A DNA stretch of 64,000 nt, from positions 159,592,770-159,656,769 of the forward strand of contig NC_039366.1 of NCBI RefSeq assembly GCF_003573695.1. The letters run 5' to 3'. Origin of the DNA: Papaver somniferum (Eukaryota; Streptophyta; Magnoliopsida; Ranunculales; Papaveraceae). This document shows positions 33,109 through 45,179 of this stretch, in pieces. Under the pieces are notes generated by a model. The model was not told the DNA's origin. It was given only the letters and a program-made list of their open reading frames with translations, and made no database searches. A program made the position numbers and the translations under genes. The stretch's first letter is position 1; each line of letters starts with the position of its first letter.

Positions 33109-36100
33109 TGATAGGTTTCTAAAACACCTTAATATCCATCTATTGTTTATGCTTTTTTGCTAAGTTTTCTTATAAAATATGTATCTTATGTTTGTTTTTG
33201 AGTATTTAGGTACTTTGGAGTCATTTGGTACAAAAGAAGAAGAGACGAGGCAAAAGTGTCATTGCAAGTGCAACTGATGTTGGAGGCAGATTATTTCTCA
33301 TCATTTACTTTTATTTTCTCATTATGTCTGAAAAGTTTGTCGGCTTTAGTGATGCAAATTTCTATCTGAAAAGCACGACAACTTTAGTGATGAAGAGAAA
33401 TTGAAAAGAAAAAGTGAATATGAAAAGTAATAGATGGCTGCTGCTGGTGGGAGAATTCAAAAGAAGAAATACTGATCATTTGGAGCAAAGGAATGCAGAA
33501 TCGTCATTTCACAGGCTAGGGACGTAGGAGTCGAGCCAAATAAACACATGGGTTGTCATTTGGTTGGCCCTTTTTCCTATTTCTGAGTGCCTAGAGTCAT
33601 TTATGGGTAACCCCTTATACCCTCCTGGGGTGGCTATATCCACCTTATATTCCTTCATAAACCGTAAGATCGAGAACTGGTGTTTAGTTTCATTACAGTC
33701 TCCCTAAAATCCAGAGAAACCAAGTAATCTGCTGAGAGTGTGAACCGAGACAAAGGGATATTCAGATATTGAAATCGAGAATCTCTGTTGATGGAGGATA
33801 CAGTGATGGTTTGAGATTGAATTTGGGTCGGGATGAAGAACTGAGTAAAGAGAGACCTGAGAGTTGAATAATGAAGCTGAGATGGAGGCGATGTTGTTGG
33901 TGGATGGAGTTTTTTGTTGTTGCGGATTTGAATCTAAGAAAGATGAGATCTCATGAGTCTAGTGCTGATGATTGTTACAAAAAATGAAGAAAGAACTGAT
34001 TTATGAAGATTGGGGTTTGATCCAGAAATTGTAGTAGCAGAGTGGGTTTTTGGTGGGTTATCTAAGATGGGTTTATCTCGAGATCGAATACACTGTGTTG
34101 CCGAGGATGGGTCGCTGTTGTTATTATTGTTGGTGATGAAGCTCAGTTTGAGGCTTGATGAGAAGAAAATGCATCTGGTGGTTGATGTTGTTGGAATTGG
34201 GTCTGAACTGCTGCTGCTGCTGGTGTTGTTACTAAAGACTAGGGGTTCATTAAAGTACAGATCCAAGGTTTTGATTGAGATTCAAAAGGTGATTATCAGA
34301 TGGGTATCAAAATGGTGAATCAAGGTGATTGCAGGTAAAGAAGCTGGAGTTACAGGGTTGGTGATACTGGAATTTGAGCCAAGGAATCACAAATGTTCAG
34401 CCGATAAGTGAACTGAATTTGAGTTGCAGGTGATGGTGTTGTGTGTTGTTGCCTTAATCTGAAGGGTTAGATGTATGTTTAGGTTGATTTGAATTGCAGG
34501 TGGAAGTTGTTACTTCAGTGGTACAATTGAGCAGCTATTGGAGTGTATGGAAAGCTGAGTACTTGGTAATATTGAAGATTACAGGGAAGCTATTGGTGCA
34601 ATGCTTTCTTGTTATCTTTTTGAGAAGCTGAATGTTTGAGATGAAGCTAAACTATGTGCAGGTGACCTGTGATGATGCAATGGTTCTGGCAGTTGTGGTT
34701 TATGAAGAGGGTGCAGCTACAAATGAGTTTATGATGGTCGAGCCGCAGTTGTATGAACTGCAAGCAAACAGTGGTGACTGTAATAAGCTTTGATGCTCAG
34801 AAGTTTCAGTTCAGATGCAGAAGGACTGTGGAAGCACACTGGAGCTGCAGTGAAGGTTGAATTGGTCTTGCTGTAGCTGATATTGTAGAGTTGAGAGTAT
34901 CATGATGCTCAGAAGTGATGCAAGAATGATGCAGTGGTGTTGTCGATAGTCAGAGCTCAAGTTACAGTTAGTTTGCTTAGATGGGAAGAGATAAACTGAA
35001 ACAGGGTCATCATGGCTGGCAGTGTGGCAATGAAGCAGTGAAGCACAATGATTGTGCAACACACAGTTCTGGCTTGTGCAAGACTGTGGCCTGACAAGTC
35101 ACATCAGTTAGACTCTGACTCAGCTGAGTTGTTTGACTCAGCCTCTGACTCGGTCTGACTTTGACCGAGTTGACCCGTTTGACCGGTGACCGGGCGGGCT
35201 TTGCCGGTCACCTGAGACACTATTCCGGCCAACTTCCGGCGATAATTTGGCAGAGTTTCCACATGGGTTTTTCTCACTTTTGGGCCACGTGGATTTTTAT
35301 CTAATGGACTTTGAAGACTTGGACCTAATTTTGGAACAAGAGGAGCTATAAAAGAGAAGACTTCTACAACTTTTGGGGATCACGTATTATTCTTGGAGCT
35401 AAGGAGAAAGCCGCTTTTGTTTACGCAACTAGGGTTTGCTTTCATATTTATTTTTCATCTTCTTTATTTTATTATTGATTAGGATGAACTCATAGCTATG
35501 AGTAGCTAAATTTAATATTATTGGTTAAGGATGTAGTCCTATATCTACAACTTGTGCTTGATTAATGCATTAGTTTTTTCTCTTGATTATCGTTCAAATC
35601 TCTATTGTTTTAGTAATCACATGATTGATGTATTGTGATAGGACTTAGATGTTTGGTTAGTTAAATGACCAATTAATTGAACTTTCATCCTTGTCCATAG
35701 CTTTTTTAGGGTTTTTCATCGAGCGATAACCCTAAATACAAGAGCATGATATGATTACGGTTTGTAGTGATACACTCTTGTAATCATATGTAGAGTTTGA
35801 CCTTTGTCCGAATTGTCATGCGCAATGTATGACAATTGCATTGATTATCCTATTTCCAAAACTTAATGCTCCTGGGAATTGAACTTAATTAGCGCAAGGC
35901 GTTAGGTTATTCTTTAGGTAGAATTCACATACGCAGCTTTGATGTGTGTGCTGATGAACTTGGGAAATTAATAGATTATCTTGCTCTCTTGATTCTCTAG
36001 GCTTTTGATAATAAAAGAGATTAAATTGTAATTCTAATCATGTATGCAAGCACATGTTTAAGATAGAATATGAACTCCTTGACCAATATCTTTCTCTCAT

Positions 36101-36293
36101 TGATTACAATATACTATTTACTTTGCTTTTGATTTACTTTTATTGCTTACATAAAAATCAGAAATCCCCCTAATTGGTTACTTTAAGAAATTGAATACAT
36201 AATAACTACAATTGCCTCTCTGTGGAAACGAACTTTTTCTTATCATATACTTTAGGAAAGTGAAATTATTTTTGACGCATACGACAGCGATCA
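33109..36293 (+). repeat. 5' LTR of the Athila-type element
   Basis: 3185 bp, TGATAGGTTTCTAAAACACC...GCGATCA. TATA box CTATAAAAG at 35346-35354. A (G)CTG-rich stretch near 34210 and a GAC-rich stretch (GACTCAGCC, GACTCGG, ~35110-35200) are shared with the 3' LTR. Open frames inside (33934-34318, 34811-35062) are LTR sequence. Confidence 0.92.
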
Positions 36294-36298
36294 AATTT

Positions 36299-36316
36299 TG
36301 GCGCCGCTGCCGGGGA
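36299..36316 (+). other. Athila PBS
   Basis: TGGCGCCGCTGCCGGGGA, 5 bp after the LTR end; the plant tRNA-Asp-type primer site of Athila elements (usual form has GTTGCC at the seventh to twelfth base). Confidence 0.85.
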
Positions 36317-36619
36317 GGCATACGGCTAGTTATTAAGTTTTCAGTTTGTTGTCATCATTTCTGCTTCCATATTTGCTTTTTGTTTCTTGTTTCGTTTTTC
36401 TTACTTGTTTGTGAGAATTGTTTTTCAGGTACCTATTTCTTGGCTTCTAAAGATTGGAACTATCCAAGGTGCGAGATAGCTACTCGAAGAGGCACAATAC
36501 TCCAACAAAGTCAAGACACGACGGAAGAAAAAGAGTTAGAAGTGGAAAAAGAGCTACAACTAGAAGAAGAACAAGAGGTTCCATTCGTGGAAGAACCACC
36601 TTTTGAAGAAGAAGAGGCA

Positions 36620-38154
36620 ATGGGTGATGCAAATCGTACACTCAAGGACTTGGCTTCTCACAAGTTGGATACACAAAATGGTGTATTCAAACAAACTCTA
36701 CTTTCGAGATCAAGCCGGGGTTGCTTAGAGAATTACCCAAGTTCCATGGCATGGTGAATGAAGACCCAAACAATCATCTTATGGACTTCCACACCATTGT
36801 CACGGCCATGCTTCCAGCGGATACTGATGCGGATGGTGCGATGTTGAAAGTGTTCCGATTCTCTTTGGCGGATAGTGCTAAGGATTGGTTGTATTACTTG
36901 CCCTCCGGAAGTGTCACAACATGGAATGGGTTGAAGAAACTCTTTTTAGAGAAATATTTTCCAGCATCAAAGGCTACTCAAATTCGCAAGGAGATTTGCG
37001 GAATGAAGCAAAATGTGGGAGAATCTTTATATGAATGTTGGGAACGATACAAGAGATTGGTGGCAAGCTGTCCTCACCACCAGTTTAGTGATGCAATGAT
37101 AATCCAATACTTCTATGAAGGACTTCAAACAAGTGATAAGAATCTTCTTGACGCTGCGGGTGGTAGTGCACTAGTGAACAAAACGGTGGCACAAGCTAGA
37201 GAGTTGATTGAGAACATGGTAGTAAACTCCCAACAATTCTTGAGTCGTGGTTCGGATGTGCTTCTTAGGAGAGTAAATGAAGTGAGCGAGGTCGAGGAAC
37301 TTCGTCAACAAATGGGTAACATGACGACAATGATGAAACAAGTCGTAGCTGCAGTGATACCAAATTCTCTTCAAGGGTATGAAGACGCCAATGAACAAGC
37401 TAATGTTGTCTTTCCAAATCAACAAAGACGGTATGATCCCTACTCCAACACTTACAATCCGGGATGGAGAGATCACCCCAATTTTAGCTATGCCAACAAG
37501 CAAGGAGCGGTGCAACAACCTACTTTCAACTGTACGAGTGGATTTCAACCACAACAACAACAATTTTCACATCAACAACAACAACCTCAAAATCAGGGGT
37601 CAAGTATGGAAGAGTTGTTGAAATCTTTTATGCAAAGAACGGAGAGCATGGTTAAGGAGTTGCAAACTCAAGTTGGTTCCATGGTTATTGAGTTGAATCA
37701 GTTGAAGGCACAAAATGGTGGGAAACTCCCTTCTCAACCTATCAACCCAAAGGAGGGTGTCAATGCAATTACGTTGAGAAGAGGTACACAACTTGTGCAA
37801 CCCGAAGTTACTGATTCAGGCAAGGTGGAAACACCAAAGGAACCTGTTTTGGAGGAGAAGAATGAGGATTCTCCCCAAACTTCCGAGGTACCTATTTCTA
37901 ACTCTAAAACTCCGGTTTCTACTTATGTTCCTCCTATACCTTTTCCTCGCAGATTTGCAAACTCCAAGAAGGCGGAACTAGAAAAGGAGATTTTAGACGT
38001 TTTCAAGAAAATCCATGTGAACATACCACTCATAGATGCAATCAAGCAAGTTCCAAAGTATGCAAAGTTGTTAAAGGACTTGTGTACCAACAAGCAAAGG
38101 CTCAAAGGTAATGAAGTGCTAAGTGTGGGGGAGAATGCTTCGGCAATCTTGTAA
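36620..38154 (+). pseudogene. gag: Athila gag, one frameshift and one terminal nonsense codon
   Basis: ATG 36620 starts MGDANRTLKDLA, the Athila gag opening. A frameshift near 36695 moves the frame so that FEIKPGLLRELPKFHG continues as MVNEDPNNHLMDFH (36721 onward). The capsid core follows: SAKDWLYYLPSGSVTTWN, LFLEKYFPASKATQIRKEIC, ASCPHHQFSDAMIIQYFYEG. Next come a Gln-rich linker (~37540-37590) and VNAITLRRGTQL, ending at TAA 38152-38154. The frame then goes on into protease without shift, so TAA replaces what is normally a Gln codon at the gag-protease junction (CAA to TAA). Confidence 0.85.
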
Positions 38155-41100
38155 CACAAACTCCCACTTAAGTGCAAGGATCACGTTAGCTTTGACATTC
38201 CCGTTACAATTGGTAACACCACATTTAATAAAGCTATGTTGGACTTAGGTGCATCCTTAAATGTTATGCCTGCATCTATGTATAATTCACTTGATCTTGG
38301 TCCTCTTAAAAAGGATGAAATTGTATTGCAATTAGCAGATCTCTCTAATGTTTACCCAATGGGGATTGTTGAGGATGTTCTTGTGCATGTTAATCAACTA
38401 GATTTTCCAGCTTACTTTTGCGTGTTAGAGATGGATGAAGGTTCTCCGCACTCATCTCTTCCATTGCTACTTGGGCGTCCCTTCATGAAAACGACGAAAA
38501 CCATTATTGATGTGGACAAGGGAACGATAACTATGGAGTTTGATGGAGAAATAATACGTTTCAACATTTTCGAGACGATGAGATATCCTAGTGATGTCCA
38601 TTCTTGTTTCTCCATTGATGTGATGGATACATTGGCGCAACAAATGTTTGAGTTGAATGGTGTTGATACTTTGGAAACCGTGCTCATTACACCCATTGAT
38701 GATGGTCTGGAGTATGGTGATGAGATTAAAGAAACCATTGGTTCTCTTGACTCATTACCTGAAAAATCTGCGCTTAAGAATATTTCATATGCTTATTTAC
38801 CTTGCAATGATGAAAAGCTTGTTCCTTCTATTGTTAAATCTCCAAAGTTAGAATTGAAACCTCTTCCAAGTCAGTTAAAGTACTTGTACTTGGGTGATAA
38901 CGAAGAAATACCTGTGATTGTTTCTAATGAGCTTAGTGAATTAAAGGAGCAAAAACTTCTAGGGGTTCTAAGGACGTACAAGACGGCCATAGGATGGACA
39001 ATTTCCGATATCAAGGGTATAAGCCATGCCGTTTGTATGCACAAGATCCGTTTGGAGGACGATGCAAAGCCTACAAGGGAAGCGCAACGTCGTTTAAACC
39101 CTCTCATGATGAAAGTTGTGAAAAAGAAGATACTCAAGCTTTTGGACGTGGGTGTTATCTACCCCATATCCGATAGCAAGTGGGTAAGCCCGGTACAAGT
39201 GGTACCAAAGAAATCAGGTGTGACGTTGGTGGAGAATGATAAGAATGAACTTGTCCCAACTCGTGTGCAAACCGGTTGGAGGGTTTTTATTGATTATAGA
39301 AAATTGAATGCCACCACTAGGAAGGATCATTTTCCATTACCTTTTATTGATCAAATGCTTGAACGTTTAGCTGGACATGCTTACTATTGTTTCCTTGATG
39401 GATATTCAGGTTATAATCAGATTGTGATAGCGCCGGAGGATCAAGAGAAAACCACTTTCACTTGTCCTTTCGGTATTTTTGCTTATAGAAGGATGCCTTT
39501 TCGCTTGTGCAATGCTCCAACTACCTTTCATAGGTGTATGGTAAGTATTTTCTCAGAATATGTTTTATGATTTTTGATTATCGTTGTTGTAGTAGTAAAG
39601 ATTCGAACTCTAAGACTTGTTAAGATTAATTTTAAAGGAATAAAATAGAGAGTTACTGGGTCTAGGATTCGGCCAAACTCATATCAATAGGTTCAATTAT
39701 TCATTCTCAAACAATTATCGCTCGACAAATAAAACAACATCGACTCTTATTCTTGCCAAGGTAGATTCTCCAAACATTAATTATAAATCGTAAGCATGGG
39801 ACATCAAACATCTAAGCAAGCATGACCCATCTAATATTTTTTCAAATTATAATTCTATTTTAATTAAGTGCAAAAGTCAAATATAAAATAAAACAAATTC
39901 ACCCAAGTATGAAGTCCGGCTTCCTCCGTCGACCCAGTGTTGGGGTTTAGCTCCACATGGTGAAAACACTCTCAAAATAATATTTCATTGCTCAAAAAGG
40001 TGTTTACAAGGAGAAAAGGTATAAAACAGGGCTTTTGTAACAGTTATAATTGTTACAGATACAACAATAAACTGTGACTGACGATGTAGCTTCTACGACT
40101 GTCACTATGTGTCGCAACCACTGTAGATATACGACCCACGGCTAAGTGTCGTTGTCACTGTTGGAAAACGACTGTCTTTGCAAGTCTGTTCTTCGTTCTT
40201 CACTGTTTTTCTTCTGCTGCTGCAGATTTCTCTGCAGCAATTCTCTCGACTCTGTAGCCTCCCCAATCACTCCATATCTCTTCTATGTGATCTCATCTCC
40301 CTTTATATACTCGACAGGTCTCAAATATTTCACAATAATTCCAAATAATCCTCTCTTCAATTCTTTGCAGATACGGGAATATTTTCCCCCTTTTTCTCTT
40401 CCACACGCGCCTTTCCGATCTTCTTCATGGATTACTCTCACAAAAGAATACTTCATCATGTTGATTGTACGTAGAATATTGAGTCAAGCTCGTTGAATCC
40501 ACACGCATCTTCTTATCCCGAGAATATCTTCCACAATAACTCTGTTTTCTTTCAATTAAAGACTCAAGATTTTTGTTTATTCAATCTTCCTTCTGTTCGG
40601 TTAGAAACCCTACCAAATATAGCATGTATCTCGCAGGGAAGATATCCTATTTTATACTCCACAAACTTTCTGTTTTTAACCCAAAGACCCGAGACTTCCT
40701 TTTTCCCTGTGTTGTCGAGATATGACAAAATCTTATCATTAACGCGAGTTTAAAGCTCTTACCAATCTTGTTTAGTCGTAACAGGGTGGTATCAATCCCA
40801 AGCAGGCAACAAAACCGACCAAGTCACAAAGCAGAGTCCAACCAAATCATGTTGAAAAATCCCGTGAGTATCAACCTCCACTGTATTGCTCTGTAATGGA
40901 TTATATAGCCAATTTTAGATGATTCCAAAGACCATACCACCCCTGTCTCTCTGAACTGAGCCGATCCAACAAAAATGAGCTATTGAATCTCATGAAATCA
41001 CGTCCAAAAGGGGAACTCTAATTCTGCTAGTCGCCTGCAAAAGTTTCCCGCCAAAATCCATAAACACTGTTTTGTTCAAATATTGACATTCCAGCCAATT

Positions 41101-43716
41101 CTGGACGAATCCAAGACCTTTACCATCTCTGTTTGGGTCCTAGGAATAAACCTATTTGATTTCAGCCATTTAGTCTCACTCGATCACCTCCAGAACCGAA
41201 ACCCTAAATCTGCTGCCATTTTTCCCCCAAAACTCAAAATTTGAATTGTTGAAGATGAAGTGCCCCTATCCTGAACTGGGATGCGAATAGAATATGCCTT
41301 TTGGGGTGACCTGGGGTGCCCCTTAGTAATTGAGGTGCCCCTTATCCAACGGTGAGAGTCCGAATAACACGTGTCCTCCGGGGTATAAAAACCACTTTTC
41401 GAGCAACTTTCTCCAAAAGAGATTATTTCACAAAAACACCTACAAACAAGTTTATTAGTGATAAAATGAGTCCCAGCTAATGTATTTATGGGTGAAAATG
41501 TGTCGCACTTTCGTGCTCATCAATGTTGAAAACATAATCGAAGTCTTCATGGATGACTTTAGTATCTTTGGTGATTCATTTGACCTTTGCTTGCATAATT
41601 TATCATTAATCCTTGAACGATGTGTTGAAACAAATCTTGTGCTGAATTGGGAGAAGTACCATTTCATGGTTATTCATGGCATAGTTTTAGGTCATATAAT
41701 ATCTTCTAAAGGCTTGGAAGTCGATAAATCTAAGATAGACCTTATTCGTGCTCTAAACCCTCCCACTATGGTGAGGGAGATACGCTCTTTTCTTGGTCAT
41801 GCAGGTTTTTATCGTAGATTCATCAAGGACTTTTCCAAGATAGCATCACCACTTTGCAATTTATTGCAAAAAGATGTGGTTTTTAACTTTGATGATAAGT
41901 GTGTGGCGGCATTCAATCGTTTGAAAGAACTTTTGATTTCAGCCCCTATCATTAAACCACCGGATTGGAGCAAGCCTTTTGAGCTCATGTGTGATGCAAG
42001 TGATTATGCGGTTGGTGCGGTGCTTGGGCAGCGTGTGGGGAAGATACCTCATGCCATTTATTATGCTTCTAGGACACTCAATGAAGCACAACAAAACTAC
42101 ACAACCACTGAAAAAGAGTTGTTAGCCATTGTTTTTGCTTTAAAAAAGTTTCGCTCTTGTCTAATTGGTACAAAAGTTGTTGTCTTTTCTGATCATGCAG
42201 CACTTAGGTACTTGCTAATGAAGAAAGAGGCGAAACTGAGGCTCATACGATGGATTTTTCTCTTGCAAGAATTTGATATAGAGATCAAAGACAAGAAAGG
42301 AATTGAGAACACCGTTGCGGATCACTTAAGCCGTCTTGCTGTGGACAAGGAAGCTATCCCATTGCGTGAAAGTTTCCCGAATGAGCAACTATTCTCATTT
42401 GCCTTTGGAGAACCATGGTACGCTGATATTGTTAATTACTTAGTGTCTAAACAAATCCCAAAAAACTTGTCTCGTGCTGAGAGGGACAAACTTAAGAAGT
42501 TAGGAAACCAATACATATGGGATGATCCATATTTATGGAAACATTATAGTGACCAAGTAATAAGAAGGTACGTTCCCGAATCAGAATTTAATTCTATCTT
42601 GTCTTTTTGCCACTCATATGCTTGTGGAGGACACTTTGGGAGCAAGAGAACCGCTCTCAAAGTACTAGAATGTGGTTTCTTTTGGCCAACTTTGTTTAAG
42701 GATGCGCATGCATTTTGTATCACATGTGATAGGTGCGAAAGAACAGGCAATCTAGGTGCTCGAAATCAAATGCCACAAACTATTATTCAATTTGTTGAGG
42801 TTTTGATGTATGGGGAATTGATTTTATGGGCCTTTTTTTCAATTCTAGTGAGAATTATTATATCTTGCTTGTTGTGGATTATGTCTCGAAATGAGTGGAA
42901 GCTAAGGCCACCCCAACTAATGATTCTAAAGTTGTTTCAGATTTTGTGCAAGCAAATATATTTGCAAGGTTTGGAATTCCAAAGGCTATAATTAGCGATG
43001 GAGGTTCACACTTCAAAAACAGGTTCTTGCAAAGCTTGTTAAGGAAGTACAATGTGTCGCATAGGATTGCAACACCCTACCATCCACAAACAAATGGACA
43101 AGCCGAGGTTTCTAACCGGGAGGTGAAATCCATTCTGGAGAAGACGGTGAATCCAACAAGGAAAGATTGGAATATGCGACTCAATGATGCTTTGTGGGCT
43201 TATAAAACCGCATACAAGACACCTATTGGGATGTCTCCCTTTAGGCTTGTGTATGGTAAACCTTGTCACTTACCCGTGGAAATTGAGCATAAGGTGTTTT
43301 GGGCTATTAAGCAATGCAACATGGAGTTGGATGGTGCTGGAAGGCAAAGGAAGTTGCAACTCCAAAAGTTAGAGGAGATTCGCAATGATGCATTTAAAAG
43401 CTCACAGATTTACAAAGAAAAGACTAAAGCATTTCATGATAGTATGATTACAAAGAAACAATTTTGCATTGGGTAGAAAGTGCTTTTGTTTAATTTTCGC
43501 TTGCAATTATTTCCGGGTAAATTAAGGTCACGTTGGATTGGACCTTTTATTGTGACTAATGTGTTTTCTCATGGTGCAGTGGAAATTCGTAGTTTAGTTA
43601 CAGGAAATGAACTTAAAGTGAATGGGCACCGGCTGAAACCATATTATGAGAACTTCTCTTCGGAAGTCGTGGAAGGAGTTAACCTTGTGGAAGTACTCCC
43701 TATGGAGGAGCCTTAG
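38155..43716 (+). pseudogene. pol: Athila pol: protease, RT, RNase H, integrase; interrupted
   Basis: Protease DLGASLNVMP at ~38242. RT from ~39040 (VSPVQVVPKKSG, VFIDYRKLN, CFLDGYSGYNQI), with MPFRLCNAP in place of the usual MPFGLCNAP. The 39565-41522 insert follows, then the catalytic FMDDF (41548). RNase H has [14 protein letters not shown] (~41990) and [18 protein letters not shown]. Integrase HHCC finger ~42595-42745; core frame DVWGIDFMG at 42805; then DGGSHF and [18 protein letters not shown] (E about 43107). Defects: a 1-bp deletion near 42803, TGA 42892-42894 where SKWVEA is expected, and TAG 43474-43476 before [16 protein letters not shown]. The last stop is 43714-43716. Excision of the insert restores the RT frame exactly. 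Confidence 0.9.
39565..41522 (+). mobile_element. 1958-bp insert in the RT domain, probably a solo LTR, TSD ATGTT
   Basis: ATGTT is duplicated at 39560-39564 and 41523-41527; removing the insert and one copy joins ...SIFSEYV to [10 protein letters not shown] in frame. The insert starts TTATGATTT and ends CTCATCA: an LTR-like end TGATGA... with the second base changed to T would match. A TATA box GTATAAAAACC near 41382 lies ~140 bp from the right end, a normal U3-R-U5 layout. Frames at 40146-40753 have no recognisable product. No PBS, PPT or second LTR seen, so a solo LTR is the best call. The family has no other copy in the window. Confidence 0.7.
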
Positions 43717-45179
43717 AAAGCAAGGAGAAAGTCGGGCTGACGACTTTAAACCAAGCGCTAAGTGGGAGGCAACCCACCGGTTTTGTATCTTTATCTTTAT
43801 CTTTTTATTTCTAATCATTTTATCTTTGTTTTTGCATATAAATTGCGGAATTTCCCACCTTGAACTTTACTTTGAATGACTTAATTTACATTGAGGACAA
43901 TGTAAAGTTTAAGTTTGGGGGAACATTTATATGTTTGTATAGTTAGTTGATTTGATGCTTTTAGTAAAAAAAAAAACAAAAAAATACAAAAAAAAAGAGA
44001 AAAATAGAAAAAAGAGAAAAAAAACTTGCTTGATAAACTCCAAAGTCTAGAAACTTGTGCCTTACACTAATGGAAACATCGTGGTTTTAGGAGTTGAGGA
44101 CCTATTAATAGAATCTATTCATATGAAAATGAACAAAATATAAAAATACGTAATATGTTAGTTGTCACCATATCTCGGAGTCGTCACCATATCACGTTCT
44201 ATTTTTATTTTTCCATATTTATCTATTGTTTCTCTAAGTGAAATGGTGGGGCACGAACATCGAATTGTTATCACTCCTAGGATGAAATAGAGTGATTGAG
44301 TTATTACAAAAAAACAAAAAAAAAGAAAAAAAAAAGAGACCGACCAATTGACCAAAAGGAATAAATATGACACTTGGATAAAGCAATATGTGTGCGTTCT
44401 CCCTGTCCCCGTCGCCTAAGCAAGCGTGGAGTGCATGATCCAAGGGAACTATCATGTAATCTGCTGACAAGAAACATGCGCTTGGATCCACAAGATCCAA
44501 TCATGATGTCATTGAAAAAAGGAAAAGGAAAAAATATTATTATTGTGTTGAATAAAATCGATCGCTGGTTCCCTTGTATATGCCAGTGAATTGATCTAGA
44601 ATTAAGTTTGTCGACCGCTGGTTCCCTTGTATATGCCAGCTGTGTTGATATTAGTATTCAGACCAGTAGTTCAATCCAATAGGGTTTTTAGGTTTGTTTA
44701 GGCAGTGACCTTCAGACAAATATGGGAAACACCGTTCACCTTAGTCAACAGTTCGCCACCATCTACTTTCTATATCCATCTTCTTAATCTTTTCATGTGA
44801 TTGTGGTTGATTAGATTCCGAGTATTGTGGTTATGTTCAACTTTCTGATAAAGCTATATTACTAATTTATGAGTGAATTGGATTAGAAAGTGGGTACTTC
44901 CTCCTATAATCATTGATAGTATTCCAAGTACAAAATGTTTAGTGTCATTCATAGATTCTTCACAGGTAGTTGGAATTTGGAGAAAAAGGTTTTGTAGGTA
45001 CACCTCTTGTAAACCTTCACGAGACTATAACTCGTACACTAGGGACACCTAGAGGTTCAAAGGCCTGTTATTCATGCTAAGAGTAACTGTATCCTCAGCG
45101 ACACGGAGTTCTATGTATGTTTTAGAATTATTTTGTTTGATTTGCTCGAGGACTAGCAAAGTCTAAGTGTGGGGGAATT
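43717..45179 (+). other. Athila 3' noncoding region with two PPT-like tracts
   Basis: No env-like frame. TTGAGGACAATG and AAGTTTGGGGGAAC (~43890-43923) form the conserved block that follows pol in many Athila-type elements and contains an internal PPT-like tract. A-rich runs are at ~43966-44025 and 44310-44335. A ~24-bp direct repeat CGCTGGTTCCCTTGTATATG... begins at 44563 and 44616, 53 bp apart. The proper PPT GTGTGGGGGAATT ends at 45179. Confidence 0.65.

Noticed and set aside
34010..34318. 102-codon frame with Leu-rich centre, also at 46141-46392
   Set aside because: Inside both Athila LTRs and low complexity; no product expected.
40146..40753. Two plus-strand frames (116 and 86 codons) in the RT insert
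   Set aside because: Ser/Phe-rich, no recognisable domain, TATA-like and CT-rich sequence around; treated as LTR sequence.
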